Positions 45,056-54,754 of a stretch of 64,000 nt of DNA are shown in pieces. The stretch comes from Draconibacterium sediminis. GTDB taxonomy: Bacteria > Bacteroidota > Bacteroidia > Bacteroidales > Prolixibacteraceae. The stretch's first letter is position 1. The number at the start of each line of letters is the position of its first letter. Location: NCBI RefSeq assembly GCF_000949475.1, contig NZ_JRHC01000001.1, positions 2,294,001-2,358,000 of the forward strand, in the 5' to 3' direction. The notes beneath the pieces were generated by a model that made no database searches, was not told the origin of the DNA, and saw nothing but the letters and a program-made list of their open reading frames with translations. Position numbers and translations under genes: made by a program.

Positions 45056-45916
45056 TTAGCCCAAATAGGTTTTCAATGATTTACTTCGTGATGATTTTTG
45101 TAAACGTCGGATGGCCTTTTCTTTTATTTGCCGCACCCTTTCGCGGGTCAGTCCAAATCGTTCTCCGATTTCCTCCAGTGTCATTTCCCTGCAACCAAGA
45201 CCAAAAAATAATCTGAGAATGTCGTTCTCGCGCTCTACCAGTGTATCCAATGCGCGGTGTACCTCTTTCTCCAGTGATTCCCGCATAAGTGCACGGTCGG
45301 CGTTTGGCGAATCGTTATTTACCAAAACATCCAAAAGACTATTTTCATCGTTATACACGAAAGGGGCGTCAACTGAAACATGTCTTCCTGATACGCGTAG
45401 CGTAGTGGTAATTTTTTCGGCAGGTAACTCCAGTATTTCGGCTAGTTCTTCCGGCGATGGCTTTCGTTCGTGTTCCTGCTCAAATTTTGCCATTGCCCTG
45501 TTTATTTTATGCAACGAACCTACCTGGTTTAATGGCAAACGAACAATGCGCGATTGTTCAGAAATTGCCTGAAGAATGGATTGCCGAATCCACCACACTG
45601 CATAGGAAATAAATTTAAACCCACGTGTTTCATCAAACTTCTGACCGGCTTTAATCAGTCCGAGGTTTCCTTCGTTTATCAGATCGGGTAGGCTCAATCC
45701 CTGATTTTGGTATTGTTTTGCCACCGATACAACAAAACGCAAGTTTGCCCTGGTTAATTTCTCCAAAGCCTCTTGATCGCCTTTTTTAATTCGTTGTGCC
45801 AATTCAACTTCTTCCTCAACAGAAATAAGTTCTTCCTTACCAAGTTCCTGCAAATACTTGTCTAAAGAAGCACTTTCACGGTTCGTAATCGACGTTGTAA
45901 TTTTTAGCTGTCTCAT
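45056..45916 (-). CDS. rpoD: RNA polymerase sigma-70 factor, RpoD/SigA type
   Basis: 286 residues from ATG 45916 ([20 protein letters not shown]); an upstream in-frame ATG at 45973 adds an unlikely 19 residues. All parts of the short Bacteroidota primary factor are present: region 1.2 ([20 protein letters not shown]), 2.3-2.4 ([20 protein letters not shown]), region 3, and 4.2 ([20 protein letters not shown]). It recognises the -33/-7 promoters marked in this window. It may be the housekeeping factor or a close paralogue; Bacteroidota often have more than one, and its place at the edge of a repeat-rich region leaves that open. Confidence 0.9.
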   Translation of the reverse strand: MRQLKITTSITNRESASLDKYLQELGKEELISVEEEVELAQRIKKGDQEALEKLTRANLRFVVSVAKQYQNQGLSLPDLINEGNLGLIKAGQKFDETRGFKFISYAVWWIRQSILQAISEQSRIVRLPLNQVGSLHKINRAMAKFEQEHERKPSPEELAEILELPAEKITTTLRVSGRHVSVDAPFVYNDENSLLDVLVNNDSPNADRALMRESLEKEVHRALDTLVERENDILRLFFGLGCREMTLEEIGERFGLTRERVRQIKEKAIRRLQKSSRSKSLKTYLG

Positions 45917-46324
45917 AGTTTTCCTAAAAAAGCGTGCAATAAGTACATGGTTAAAACCGAACCCAATAACCACCCTTCTTTGGGGTTAAATCAAGTTGTA
46001 CCGATATGGTCGAAACCCTCGTACCGAAACACGCACATTATAAAATTGTGTAACATAGCCTTTATGCCATACTTAAAAAGTATGCATTATTATCTCTCCT
46101 GCGAATAGTGACTCCGATTTTTGGTGGTGAGGTGGTTCGATTTTTCCACAGCTATTACTACGAAAGAAATGCAGGCTTTGTTGCAATGCACGATGTTTGA
46201 TTTCAAACGAATGTAAGAATGGTGTTAAAAGGTTAGTTAGCTGGTTTTTGCAACGATTTGAAGAAGCGGTAGAATAAAGGTGAGGGTACTTTGGATTGGC
46301 AAGGTTGTAACTCCTCTTTGCAGC

Positions 46325-46785
46325 AAAAAACATTCATGATTCCGGTGAATCACCAACAGGGATGAAAGTAATGCAAATTTTCAGCGAACTCTCCCTCATT
46401 CCTTCTCTTCGGGAGCTACCCTTTATATACAAATATTACGGACTTTCAGCCCGATATTTTATTTGATTAAAAGAATAAGCGCTGAAAGTGCGTAATATTT
46501 GAGCCCAGGGCAAAGTAATTCAACGAATTACGTCGCCCTGGGTCATGATGATATGATTTGGATCGTCCGGCGAAAGAAAATGATCGAAGCTAATTGGTAC
46601 TCCCGGACGAAATTTAAATCAGAAAAAGATGTGTATAAAGGGTAGTCGGGAGAAGAGAGGGACGATTGTGTCGAAGCCATAATCAGGGCGAGTCAATAAA
46701 TTTTGAAGTACATTTTGCTACAAATTGTTATTGGACTTTCAGAAAAAACATTAATGATTTATGGAATCACCAACAGGGATGAAAG
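46325..46785. repeat. Structured element, copy B, flanked by 43-bp direct repeats
   Basis: Flanks 46325-46368 and 46743-46785 share AAAAAACATT and GAATCACCAACAGGGATGAA with a few differences between. Inside, an outer imperfect inverted repeat (TACCCTTTATA near 46418, TATAAAGGGTA near 46639) encloses three hairpins. The first is 46431-46500 (20-bp arms with one mismatch, AAATATTACG... and ...CGTAATATTT). The second is 46503-46543 (GCCCAGGGC/GCCCTGGGT with inner GTAATT/AATTAC). The third is 46563-46610 (TCGTCCGG/CCGGACGA). The first two match copy A at 14325-14443. It looks like a non-autonomous mobile element. Confidence 0.7.
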
Positions 46786-46916
46786 GACATCAATATTGTT
46801 TCACGCAAAGAAAAGAAGAAGCGCAAAATTCGCAAAGGTATAGAATCTGTTTTGCGTGCTTTGCGAAATTTAGTGATCTCTGCGTGAACTTTTTTGTTTT
46901 TACCAAAGTAACTTTC

Positions 46917-46950
46917 AGAAAAAAGGCCCGACGAACTGTCAGGCCTTTTG
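46917..46950 (-). terminator. Terminator behind the lipoprotein gene
   Basis: AAAAGGCC (46921-46928) and GGCCTTTT (46942-46949); on the minus strand it is followed by a T run. Confidence 0.8.
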
Positions 46951-46973
46951 TATTGGCGTATAAAATCAACTTC

Positions 46974-47555
46974 TTACCGTTTGCCTTTCAGCATTGTTAT
47001 GGTTCCTTCCCAGTAATGGTGCGAGTTATTGTCTTCCGTACTGTTGTAATCATCCGACCATCCGCCACCTGTGGCTCCTTCAAATCGTCCGGTTCCTCCC
47101 AATATTTCAAATTCATCTCTCCAGTAATTCACCACATAATCGGGGTGGTCGTCCAATGGCGGCGAAACTACTGCTCCTTCAATCGAAACAAATAGCGAAT
47201 CGCCGTTGTCGGCTATAATATAAGCATCGGTATTCCCGTAAAAAATAGAGTCTCCACTGGCTGTTGCGCCAAGAATACAAAAATCAAAATGAATGGTTGA
47301 AACGCCCACATGTGTTCCTTCGCCCACTCCGTCAACTATAACATTTGTGGTGCCGGGACATTTGTCGCCGGGAGGCATGTAAGTTCCCAGGTAATGCACT
47401 TTAAAAGGTACGGTTACCATTTTCATGTCTCCATCTTTGTCGGAGCCGTACTTACCACTTTTGAGGTCGTTTGTAACATCTTCATTGAAATCTGCACAGG
47501 CAAAACACAGGCTGACGCAGAAAACCAGACACAGCAATTTTCTGAAGTTTTTCAT
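46974..47555 (-). CDS. Secreted lipoprotein-like beta protein of unknown function
   Basis: 193 residues. Signal peptide with Cys in LCFACADF (probable lipobox near residue 20). The mature part is acidic and beta-rich, and includes EILGGTGRFEGATGGGW, a phrase typical of the allene-oxide-cyclase-like/lipocalin-like barrel in which GGTGxFxGATG closes a turn. WRDEFE and HHYWEGTITML complete the strands. No enzymatic residues identified. Single gene with its own terminator. Confidence 0.7.
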   Translation of the reverse strand: MKNFRKLLCLVFCVSLCFACADFNEDVTNDLKSGKYGSDKDGDMKMVTVPFKVHYLGTYMPPGDKCPGTTNVIVDGVGEGTHVGVSTIHFDFCILGATASGDSIFYGNTDAYIIADNGDSLFVSIEGAVVSPPLDDHPDYVVNYWRDEFEILGGTGRFEGATGGGWSDDYNSTEDNNSHHYWEGTITMLKGKR

Positions 47556-48329
47556 AATTGGTAATTTTTGGTTAATAAAAAGTCCGGTTTTTCCACAACT
47601 GAAAATGGAAGTAACTCTTCATACGAATATTTCCGAATAAAAGTTATCCTATGGGTTTTGTAGGAAGAAAATTGATTGCAGTGAAGTTTGGTCTGTAATC
47701 CTCCGTTCTGATTGTAGTATCAGCAGATCTCTTTTAGCAAAAGGTGGATGTGCTTCGAAGCCCAGTCTCTGATGGCTTCAGTACTGCTCCCGGAAAATGT
47801 TTTTTTGAATGAAATATTAGATGAAAAAAGAAGGGGAAAGCTCTATGGACGCTTTTTGAAGATGATTGATAATTTACAAACCCCTAAACACAAAACCAAT
47901 CATAAATACAGAAGTCGCTTTCCCCTATTTTATCTTTAGCAAGAGTCGTACCATAACTGAATGAGGTCTGACCTTTAGATGTTTAACAAAATATTCCATT
48001 TTTAATCCTTCTCTATTTGGGAATTATTTCCTCATTTGAGTCCGTTTTCTACACCCGAATCATAAGAAAATCTGCGGGGAGGAGGTATTTAGTTTGCTTC
48101 AGTGGTTCCTCCCTCGCAATGACTTTTCTTTTTGCGCCGTAGTTTTGGCCATTAATAATTTCTTTAAAGGCAAAAGCCTATACTCTTCATTTTTCAATAT
48201 CACCACCCAAAAGAACGGTGCTAAAGTGCTGCTTCAGCGCGAATCCTTAAGCGTGGTATGTGGTTTATAATTAAACGTTGCCCTTACGGACAACGCTTAT
48301 ACGTTCCGAATCTTTGGCCCTGTGCATAT
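47556..48329. other. Gap with a worn REP-like copy and an inverted repeat
   Basis: A worn relative of the GCACCG element lies at 48133-48221 (TGCGCCGTAG, TTAAAGGCAAAAGCC, AGAACGGTGC). It is preceded by TTCCTCCCTCGCAATGAC and followed by CAGCGCGAATCCTTAAGCG, wording shared with the blocks at 34, 36 and 44 kb. An AGGGGAAAGC/GCTTTCCCCT pair (47832-47841 and 47921-47930) encloses a short open frame that I do not accept as a gene. No functional gene seen. Confidence 0.5.
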
Positions 48330-49754
48330 CTATTCAGCCGGTTTAATATTCTGGTTGATGCGGAATAAATTGCCCGGATCGTATTTCTTTTTTATCACCG
48401 ACAGGCGCTCGTAGTTTTTCCCGTAGGCCGATTTTACCAGGTCGGTTCCTTCTTCGCCCAAACCGGCAAAATTTACATACAACCCACCGGGCGAAAAATC
48501 CTTCAGGTCATCCAGAAATTCGCGGGAATAGCTTATTACTTCATCGTTTGCTGCGGCATCGGCCCAAATGGCATCAATGCTAAACAGGTAATTCGATTGC
48601 CGTCCGGAGAAAGGAGTGGCATCGTCTTTTACGCGGCTCATGGCTCCTCCAATGTGCCAAATGGCGATCAGCACCATTGGTTGCGGCGGATTGCTCGCTT
48701 TTGGAACAATGGCATCGATAGATTTTGTATCCAACCGGTTAATGTATCTCGATTTAAAATAATAGAGTTGTTCGCCTTTCGGGAAGAAAGGATCGAACAT
48801 GGTTTGCAGTGTAGTCCAGGGCAGGGGCGTACTCAGGTCGACCAGTGGCGTACTGAGTTCGCGTAAAGGTTTAAGCAATTGTTCTCCTTTTTCCACTTCA
48901 CCGGAATGAACAGCAAGAAGGATAAGTACGCGTCTGCCATGCGCTTCTTCGGGGAAATCAGGAACCGGGGGAATGGTCCAGAACATGGCAGTTGAGGATA
49001 TTTCGTCGGGCGATTCATCCATAAAAGCCTGCCATGCCGGTAAGATTTTCGGGGCTTCTTCGGCAGGGTAAAAAGGCGCACACAAAGTTACCAATGGCCC
49101 AACCGGGTACACTTGATACTGGAACGAAGTAACCACGCCAAAATTTCCACCGCCGCCACGCACGGCCCAAAACAGATCGGAGTTTTGTTTTTCGCAGGCG
49201 GTAATAAATTGTCCGTCGGCAGTTACCACATCCACCGATACCAGGTTGTCGATACTCAATCCGTATCTTTTTCGGAGATGACCCAAACCGCCCCCCAGCG
49301 TTAAGCCGGCAATTCCGGTTGTCGATACCACTCCGGATGGAGCAACGAGCCCGAATACCGATGTTTCGCGGTCGAGATCGGCAATGGTAACGCCGCCTTG
49401 CGCATAAACGGTTTTTTTCTCCAGGTCGACCCGAATACCTTTCATTTGCGAGAGATCGATCATTAGGCCACCATCGTTCGAGGCGCTGCCACCAACATTA
49501 TGGCCGCCACCGCGCACCGACACCAGGATGTCGTTTTCGCGGGCAAAATTTACCGATGCAATAACATCGGCCACTCCCGAACACTGTGCTATAAGTGCCG
49601 GTTTTTTGTCGTGCATGCCGTTCCAAATCTGACGAACTTCGTCGTAATTCGAATCTGCGGCAGTTACCAATGCTCCACCCAACGATGCGCTAAAATCATC
49701 GATCAGCTGCTGACCGATGTTTGTTTTGTTACCGGATTTTGTAATAATTTCCAT
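48330..49754 (-). CDS. FAD-linked oxidase, berberine-bridge-enzyme-like
   Basis: 474 residues. N-terminal FAD-binding PCMH domain with VRGGGHNVGGSA (His85 in the position that binds FAD covalently in the family), GLTLGGGLGHL, and a C-terminal BBE segment (NYERLSVIKKKYDPGNLFRI). The cysteine partner of the bicovalent type is not obvious, so single covalent attachment is likely. Such enzymes oxidise sugars, alcohols or secondary metabolites with oxygen. No signal peptide. Presence in a mainly anaerobic-looking genome, together with two SODs, suggests oxygen contact. Confidence 0.88.
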   Translation of the reverse strand: MEIITKSGNKTNIGQQLIDDFSASLGGALVTAADSNYDEVRQIWNGMHDKKPALIAQCSGVADVIASVNFARENDILVSVRGGGHNVGGSASNDGGLMIDLSQMKGIRVDLEKKTVYAQGGVTIADLDRETSVFGLVAPSGVVSTTGIAGLTLGGGLGHLRKRYGLSIDNLVSVDVVTADGQFITACEKQNSDLFWAVRGGGGNFGVVTSFQYQVYPVGPLVTLCAPFYPAEEAPKILPAWQAFMDESPDEISSTAMFWTIPPVPDFPEEAHGRRVLILLAVHSGEVEKGEQLLKPLRELSTPLVDLSTPLPWTTLQTMFDPFFPKGEQLYYFKSRYINRLDTKSIDAIVPKASNPPQPMVLIAIWHIGGAMSRVKDDATPFSGRQSNYLFSIDAIWADAAANDEVISYSREFLDDLKDFSPGGLYVNFAGLGEEGTDLVKSAYGKNYERLSVIKKKYDPGNLFRINQNIKPAE

Positions 49755-50420
49755 GACTTTATAATTTTTGGTTAAAAACTAAAAACTTACGCATGCCTGT
49801 TTCACAACAATTGAGCATTGCCGACATGGCAAAACATTTGTGCGAAATATTATCCTGGTAATCAAAGCTTAATTGAGTGGGAGTTACTATGCGCGGGATG
49901 GTGAGTTGCTACCTCATACAGCTACCTGCGAAGAGAGAAATAAGTGTTTCACTTAGTTGTAAAAACAGTGTTGCCTTACTTTTTACATGAACTTCAATAC
50001 AAAATATTGGAGGTATGCTTTTTTAGCTTTTTCGGGTTTTATGCCGGGGGTTATGTGGTAATTCATAATGAGCGGCATAGTGCAGTTTTTACAAGTTCAG
50101 TATAAAGTGTAACATGCGCTGTAAAGAATTGTTCATCAGGTAAATGTACTAATTTGTTTATTGCTTGTGATTACGTGTATCGCGAAGAAATCTGATCCAT
50201 ACATACCATGTTTTCATCCATATTTCATCCTGCCACAGTTGTGAGCTATTTATTCCTGAAAGTTTACCATCGGTTGCTGCAAATGGCACTGGCCACGTTA
50301 TTTGGTATCCTTTTTAAAGGTTGTAACGTATAAAACGGTTGTGTTATAGAAATCTCAATCCTGATCCGCAATATTCCTGATCCCTGTTGCCTGTTTTAAG
50401 TTTCACCAAATAAAAATAAC
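49755..50420. other. 665-bp gap without recognised genes
   Basis: AT-rich sequence with no open frame of believable composition and no hairpin beyond chance. It separates the divergent oxidase and NTF2-like genes and must contain both leaders. Confidence 0.4.
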
Positions 50421-51332
50421 ATGAAAAAAATTGCCTGCCTTTTACTGGTGCTTGTATGGGGCACCTGCGCCTTTGCGCAAACCAAAAACGGAACAGTGTA
50501 TTCGGATCACGAATACATAACCAAAACACGCGAAATGTGGAAAGCCTTTCAGGATGGCGACGCAGTAGCTTTTCAAAGCTTTTTTGCCGACAGTGTTTAC
50601 CGCTCGATGAACGGAACCTGGAGCAGGGTATCAAACGAGGTGTTTAAAAATGCTGCCGAATCGTGGAGCAAAGCTTACGAAAACCTGGAGGTAAAAGATG
50701 ATAAGCCGGCTTTCCCGGATGCAATTGAGTACAAAGAGGGTGGCACCTGGGTGCAGGATTGGTTGTTGTTTACCGGCACTCACATTGAAAGTGGCATCAA
50801 TATAGCGGTGCCGTATCATAACTTGTATATGTTTAACGACGAAGGGAAAATTGCAAATATCGGTTTCTATTTCCCAACCGCCACTTTTGATGCTATTCGT
50901 AATAGTAGCACAACTTCTGAAAACGGTGAAGTGTATGATAATCATCCGTACATTACCAGGGTGCGCAAATTGGTTAATGCCTATTGCAACGAAAACCTTG
51001 ATGAGCTGGTTGATTTTTATGCCGAAAATGCGCGGTTCAGCGATTTAACCATGGATTGGAACGAATCGTTTGGCCTCGATGAAGCTAAAAACGGCTGGAT
51101 TTCGAATTTTGAAACTTACGATAACATCACATTAAAACAACAGGGCTATCCCGATTGTATCCACTATAAAAACGGAGACATGATGGTTGTTTATTCGTGG
51201 TGGACCTGGTCGGCCGTTGTTTCGGCTACCGAAGAGAAACTGTCGATTCCGGTAATGATGACGAATTATTTTAATAAAGATGGAAAAATAATGAATCAAA
51301 GTCTTTATATGCGAACCGACGAGCGGGAATAA
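50421..51332 (+). CDS. Secreted protein with two SnoaL/NTF2-like domains
   Basis: 303 residues: signal peptide (1-19, ending CAFAQ), then two related halves. YSDHEYITKTREMWKAFQDG (about 27-46) matches YDNHPYITRVRKLVNAYCNE in the second (about 175), and FYFPTATF/SLYMRTDE end each half. SnoaL-like domains are small cone-shaped folds that bind or convert small molecules; function here unknown. First of several NTF2-like secreted proteins between 50 and 57 kb. Confidence 0.75.
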   Translation: MKKIACLLLVLVWGTCAFAQTKNGTVYSDHEYITKTREMWKAFQDGDAVAFQSFFADSVYRSMNGTWSRVSNEVFKNAAESWSKAYENLEVKDDKPAFPDAIEYKEGGTWVQDWLLFTGTHIESGINIAVPYHNLYMFNDEGKIANIGFYFPTATFDAIRNSSTTSENGEVYDNHPYITRVRKLVNAYCNENLDELVDFYAENARFSDLTMDWNESFGLDEAKNGWISNFETYDNITLKQQGYPDCIHYKNGDMMVVYSWWTWSAVVSATEEKLSIPVMMTNYFNKDGKIMNQSLYMRTDERE

Positions 51333-51373
51333 TATTATACCCGATACTTATTCATATAAAACTTTTTAGAGCT

Positions 51374-51402
51374 AAAGGCCATCCGGTCTGGATGGCCTTT
51401 TT
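51374..51402 (+). terminator. Terminator after the tandem SnoaL-like gene
   Basis: AAAGGCCATCC (51374-51384) and GGATGGCCTTT (51390-51400), 5-nt loop, T run. Confidence 0.88.
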
Positions 51403-51608
51403 GTAGTCGTAATTTTAATAAAGCTTCAACTACGCGTTCCTTTTCCCACTTTTATTTCGTGCGGCTTATTCCGGTACTCCATTGTTTTAGCTCTCGCCGG
51501 GCGGTTGGTGTCTTTCATTGAAAATCTTTTTGTGTGCTTTTAATTTCTGTAAACAATATTTACCTTTAGAACACTTCAAAATCAAAGAGATAACATATGG
51601 TTTTTATC

Positions 51609-52172
51609 ATGAAAAATATAAAACTGCTTTTCACACTGCTATTCTTGTTGCCTGTTGGCGCCTGTATTTTTAACAACGACGACGATGAGCTGCACTTGTA
51701 CCTTTTTGTAGAAAACAGTACCGAAACCGATGGCGTATTGATTTCAGGTCCGGAGCCACCGGTAATTCAAATTGATTTTCCAACCTATCGGTACGATGAG
51801 GAAATGAAAACGCTGAATGGCATTATCGATTTTGAAATTAATAGGAATCTGAAACTCATTTATGGAAGCGGAGCCTGTTTAACCGGTACTGCCGGAGCCG
51901 GTTGTGCCAGCGGACTGGAAGGAGTTTATGAAATACCGTTTGAGCATGGATTGTTTGAGCTATTAAAAATTGAAGACGATGGTACCATACGTTTTATTTA
52001 TAAGGATGAGGTTTTTAGTTTACGTGTAAATGAACAACATACTGAAGTTATGTCGCGTATGGATACGGTTGAGGTGGAGGGAGTTAACAGCATCTCCGAA
52101 ATTACCCGTACAAAAACTATTTCGAATTATGGTTTTCTGGAAAAGGGAGATATTAGTTCGTGGGAGTGGTAA
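51609..52172 (+). CDS. Lipoprotein of unknown function
   Basis: 187 residues from ATG 51609 (a possible earlier ATG at 51597 only adds MVFI). Lipobox LPVGAC at residues 14-19 or so, followed by IFNNDDDE, an acidic stretch consistent with surface exposure in Bacteroidota. Beta-rich mature part with CLTGTAGAGCASG (two cysteines, perhaps a disulfide). No family recognised. Confidence 0.7.
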   Translation: MKNIKLLFTLLFLLPVGACIFNNDDDELHLYLFVENSTETDGVLISGPEPPVIQIDFPTYRYDEEMKTLNGIIDFEINRNLKLIYGSGACLTGTAGAGCASGLEGVYEIPFEHGLFELLKIEDDGTIRFIYKDEVFSLRVNEQHTEVMSRMDTVEVEGVNSISEITRTKTISNYGFLEKGDISSWEW

Positions 52173-52192
52173 CAAACAGCTGCGGATAAAAG

Positions 52193-52232
52193 AAAAGGCC
52201 ATTCCGGAAACAAGTTCCCGAAACGGCCTTTG
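52193..52232. terminator. Bidirectional terminator
   Basis: AAAGGCC (52194-52200) and GGCCTTT (52225-52231) with an inner TTCCGGAA-like part, between two convergent genes. Confidence 0.65.
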
Positions 52233-52259
52233 TAAAAACCTTCTAAGTAATACGTTTAA

Positions 52260-53003
52260 TTATTTGGTTGCAAAAAGTTCTGAAAGTAGTTCGTAGCCTT
52301 CAACATTTTTTAGTTTTTGAGCCAATTCTTCTTCCAATATATTTTTATCGCCTCCCAGTTTCCTGAACCGGTCAACATACGCCTGAGCTGCTTCTCTATT
52401 TCCGCGGTCAACTTCGCAAAGTGCCAGCATATACAAAGTACCCTGATCGTATGGTCGGTAGCGAATGGCTGACTCGAAATGTTTGATTGCCTTTTTGGTT
52501 TTCCGGTCGAAGAATAACTTCTCAGCACCTTTTGTAAAATGATCCTGGGCAATTACGGTAAAATCGCGATTTTCAGCTGACGATTCGGTCATTCCAAGTT
52601 TTACCTGAATGGCTATTTCTTTTTCCATAGCCACCGGAGTTCCATTGTTTTTGCCCGGCATCCACATGTAATCGGTTTCTTCCAGTATACTTGTTATAAG
52701 GTTATCAACTGTTGGCGAAACGCTGTTTACAATCTGAATATCCGATAAACTTCCATCGGCATTTACTGTAAACTTAACTACTTCGGTACCTTCAGCAGAT
52801 CCACCAAAATCGGCATCGTATTTAAAATTATTGGCGATGTAGGTTTTTAGCGAATTTGTATTGTCAACAGGGCTATACTTCACCGCTGTAAACTTGGGAG
52901 GTGTTACTTCCACATCTGTCATCATGTAGGGAGGTACATTTTCTTGTGCATAAGCAAACATGGTTGCCAACATACAAACGAATAATAATTTAATTGTTTT
53001 CAT
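52260..53003 (-). CDS. TonB C-terminal-domain protein with TPR-like tail
   Basis: 247 residues. A cleavable signal peptide (1-19, ending FAYAQ) stands where TonB has its membrane anchor. Residues 50-135 follow the TonB C-terminal fold (LKTYIANNFKYD, VVKFTVNADGSLSDIQIVNS). Residues 160-235 form two TPR-like helix pairs (KKAIKHFESAIRYRPYDQGT). As it lacks the TM helix and Pro-rich spacer it cannot be a classic energy transducer; it is probably a free periplasmic relative. It reads convergently with the lipoprotein gene. Confidence 0.8.
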   Translation of the reverse strand: MKTIKLLFVCMLATMFAYAQENVPPYMMTDVEVTPPKFTAVKYSPVDNTNSLKTYIANNFKYDADFGGSAEGTEVVKFTVNADGSLSDIQIVNSVSPTVDNLITSILEETDYMWMPGKNNGTPVAMEKEIAIQVKLGMTESSAENRDFTVIAQDHFTKGAEKLFFDRKTKKAIKHFESAIRYRPYDQGTLYMLALCEVDRGNREAAQAYVDRFRKLGGDKNILEEELAQKLKNVEGYELLSELFATK

Positions 53004-53278
53004 GACTTTGAGTTTTAATAGTTTTCAAATACTTGTTTTTAATTGTTTTAATATCTCTGTTTTCATTGTTTTTACTTGCCAAAATAATATCCATAATCTG
53101 AATGTTTTGGACCTAACTAATAGCTAAAAAATATAGGGTTTATTGTGTTGGGTTAGTTCTTCAAATTGTCATCCATTGAACTGTTATATGCAAATTTACG
53201 GCACAAGAGGGTACAGGTGTTATCAATTTTGATTCAAAAAAGAATAAAAAAAGATCATTAAGTATTTAATAGGTAGTT

Positions 53279-54388
53279 TTATGCTTTTATCATTTCCGCC
53301 TGGAAGCTGGAAGGTTTTATTCCGTACTCTTCCTGGAAACATTTCGAGAAGTAGGATGGGCTGCTAAAACCGGTATCGAAAGCAATTTCAGAGATGTTGC
53401 CGCTTTTGTCGCGCAACAGTTGTTTGGCACGATTAAGGCGATACGTTTTAATAAACGAATTTGGCGACTGCGCAATAAGCATTTTCATTCTTCTGTAAAT
53501 CTGCGATTTGCTGCATCCCAGGTGTTGTTCGAGCATTGAGGCATGCAGGTCGTGATTTTTCCAGTGTTTTTCCATATAATCCATAAGTGTGGTTAAAAAC
53601 CGCGCATCGTCGGGCGAAACCGATTTTATACGATCTCCTTTAATCACCACTTTCATGCTTTCGCTTTGAAATAAATTTCGTACTTCGAGGGTAGCCAGTA
53701 TTTGCGTTGTGGCAACGTAACACAAACGTTTGGCTAGTTTTACCGATTGCTGAAATTCGCTATTGCTAATATTTTCGAGGAAACATCCGCTTATGCCCAC
53801 TTTAAGAAATAATTTTCGTTGCAGGTTACCTAGGATAGGCGCAAATTCTTTATGAATTTTTAAGGCACAATAAACCGCAGCACTGGCTGTTTCGAAAGTT
53901 AGTTGCGATGCATATTGATCGCGAACAATAAAGGTTCCTTTAAAGTGTTTGCAATAATCAATTACCAGTTTTTTGAACAACCTTACCAGTGCACGTCGTT
54001 CGTCTAATTCTAAACCGTACAGTTCGTTCGAATCGATACTTAGTGCCACTATAGTTGTAAGCGGCTGTGTGTTCATGTTGTTTATATCGACCATTTCTGC
54101 CTGGGGTTGCGATTGTATTTGTTTGAGAAAAAAATCAATAACCCGCGAGTCAACTTCAACAATGTGGTTGGTAACATTGCCATGTTCTTTCTTATGCAGT
54201 TCTTCGATACACGAGCGGTTGGGGGCCTCAAATAAACAAAAGGCAACCTTTCGTTTTTCGTCGAACCAGTAACCTAGTTTCCGGCAATTGTACAGGTGTT
54301 GAACTTTAATATCCTTAAGGTGCTTTTGTGCTATTGCTTCGGATTGGGTATCACCATTTAGCTCGTGATTATCGATAAAGTAGGGCAT
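53279..54388 (-). CDS. Three-domain regulator: DUF4242, cyclase-like domain, AraC-type DNA-binding domain
   Basis: 369 residues. 1-90: DUF4242 (nickel-binding-like) fold (RKLGYWFDEKRKVAFCLFEA, then EVDSRVIDFFL). 105-255: pattern of a class III nucleotidyl cyclase (LTTIVALSIDSNELY, ASAAVYCALKIHKEF, KVGISGCFLENISNSEFQQS, VKLAKRLCYVATTQIL), but the second metal-binding Asp of the usual GDG turn is replaced (IVRDQYASQ), so catalysis is unlikely. 265-369: AraC helix-turn-helix pair (LEQHLGCSKSQIYRRMKMLI and ISEIAFDTGFSSPSYFSKCF). A ligand-sensing transcription factor is inferred. Its targets may be the secreted-protein genes next to it. Confidence 0.8.
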   Translation of the reverse strand: MPYFIDNHELNGDTQSEAIAQKHLKDIKVQHLYNCRKLGYWFDEKRKVAFCLFEAPNRSCIEELHKKEHGNVTNHIVEVDSRVIDFFLKQIQSQPQAEMVDINNMNTQPLTTIVALSIDSNELYGLELDERRALVRLFKKLVIDYCKHFKGTFIVRDQYASQLTFETASAAVYCALKIHKEFAPILGNLQRKLFLKVGISGCFLENISNSEFQQSVKLAKRLCYVATTQILATLEVRNLFQSESMKVVIKGDRIKSVSPDDARFLTTLMDYMEKHWKNHDLHASMLEQHLGCSKSQIYRRMKMLIAQSPNSFIKTYRLNRAKQLLRDKSGNISEIAFDTGFSSPSYFSKCFQEEYGIKPSSFQAEMIKA

Positions 54389-54754
54389 ATTCTCAAGCTT
54401 TTAATTAATGGTTAAACACCGGGGATTTTCCAGAATGTATATATGGATAATGGGTTAACAGGATTACAGTATTAGAGAACGCTTGCCTGATGAAAAATGT
54501 TCAAAGTCAAAGATTTAATTACTAAAAATGATTGGCACCGGAGATTGGATTTGTTTCATTCGGATTATGTAGCAATAAACAGAAATTAAATGGTTTTTAT
54601 CAGCGGTTTGGTGAAAAAAGTCGGTAGTGGGTTTATTGGGTCTGCTGTTTAATAATGCATTGTTTTTCAGGTGTTTATTTCGTAACTTATAAAGTCTGAA
54701 ATTCAGGCAGGCCGGGGCGGTCTGTTTGTAGGTAGTAACTAAAATCAAACAATT

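Noticed and set aside
46073-46333. 86-codon minus-strand frame upstream of the sigma factor
   Set aside because: Composition and lack of leader do not support a gene; it runs into the flanking repeat of the structured element.
47748-47939. Possible transposase fragment of 63 codons inside an AGGGGAAAGC/GCTTTCCCCT inverted repeat
   Set aside because: No motif of any transposase family could be recognised; it may be chance.
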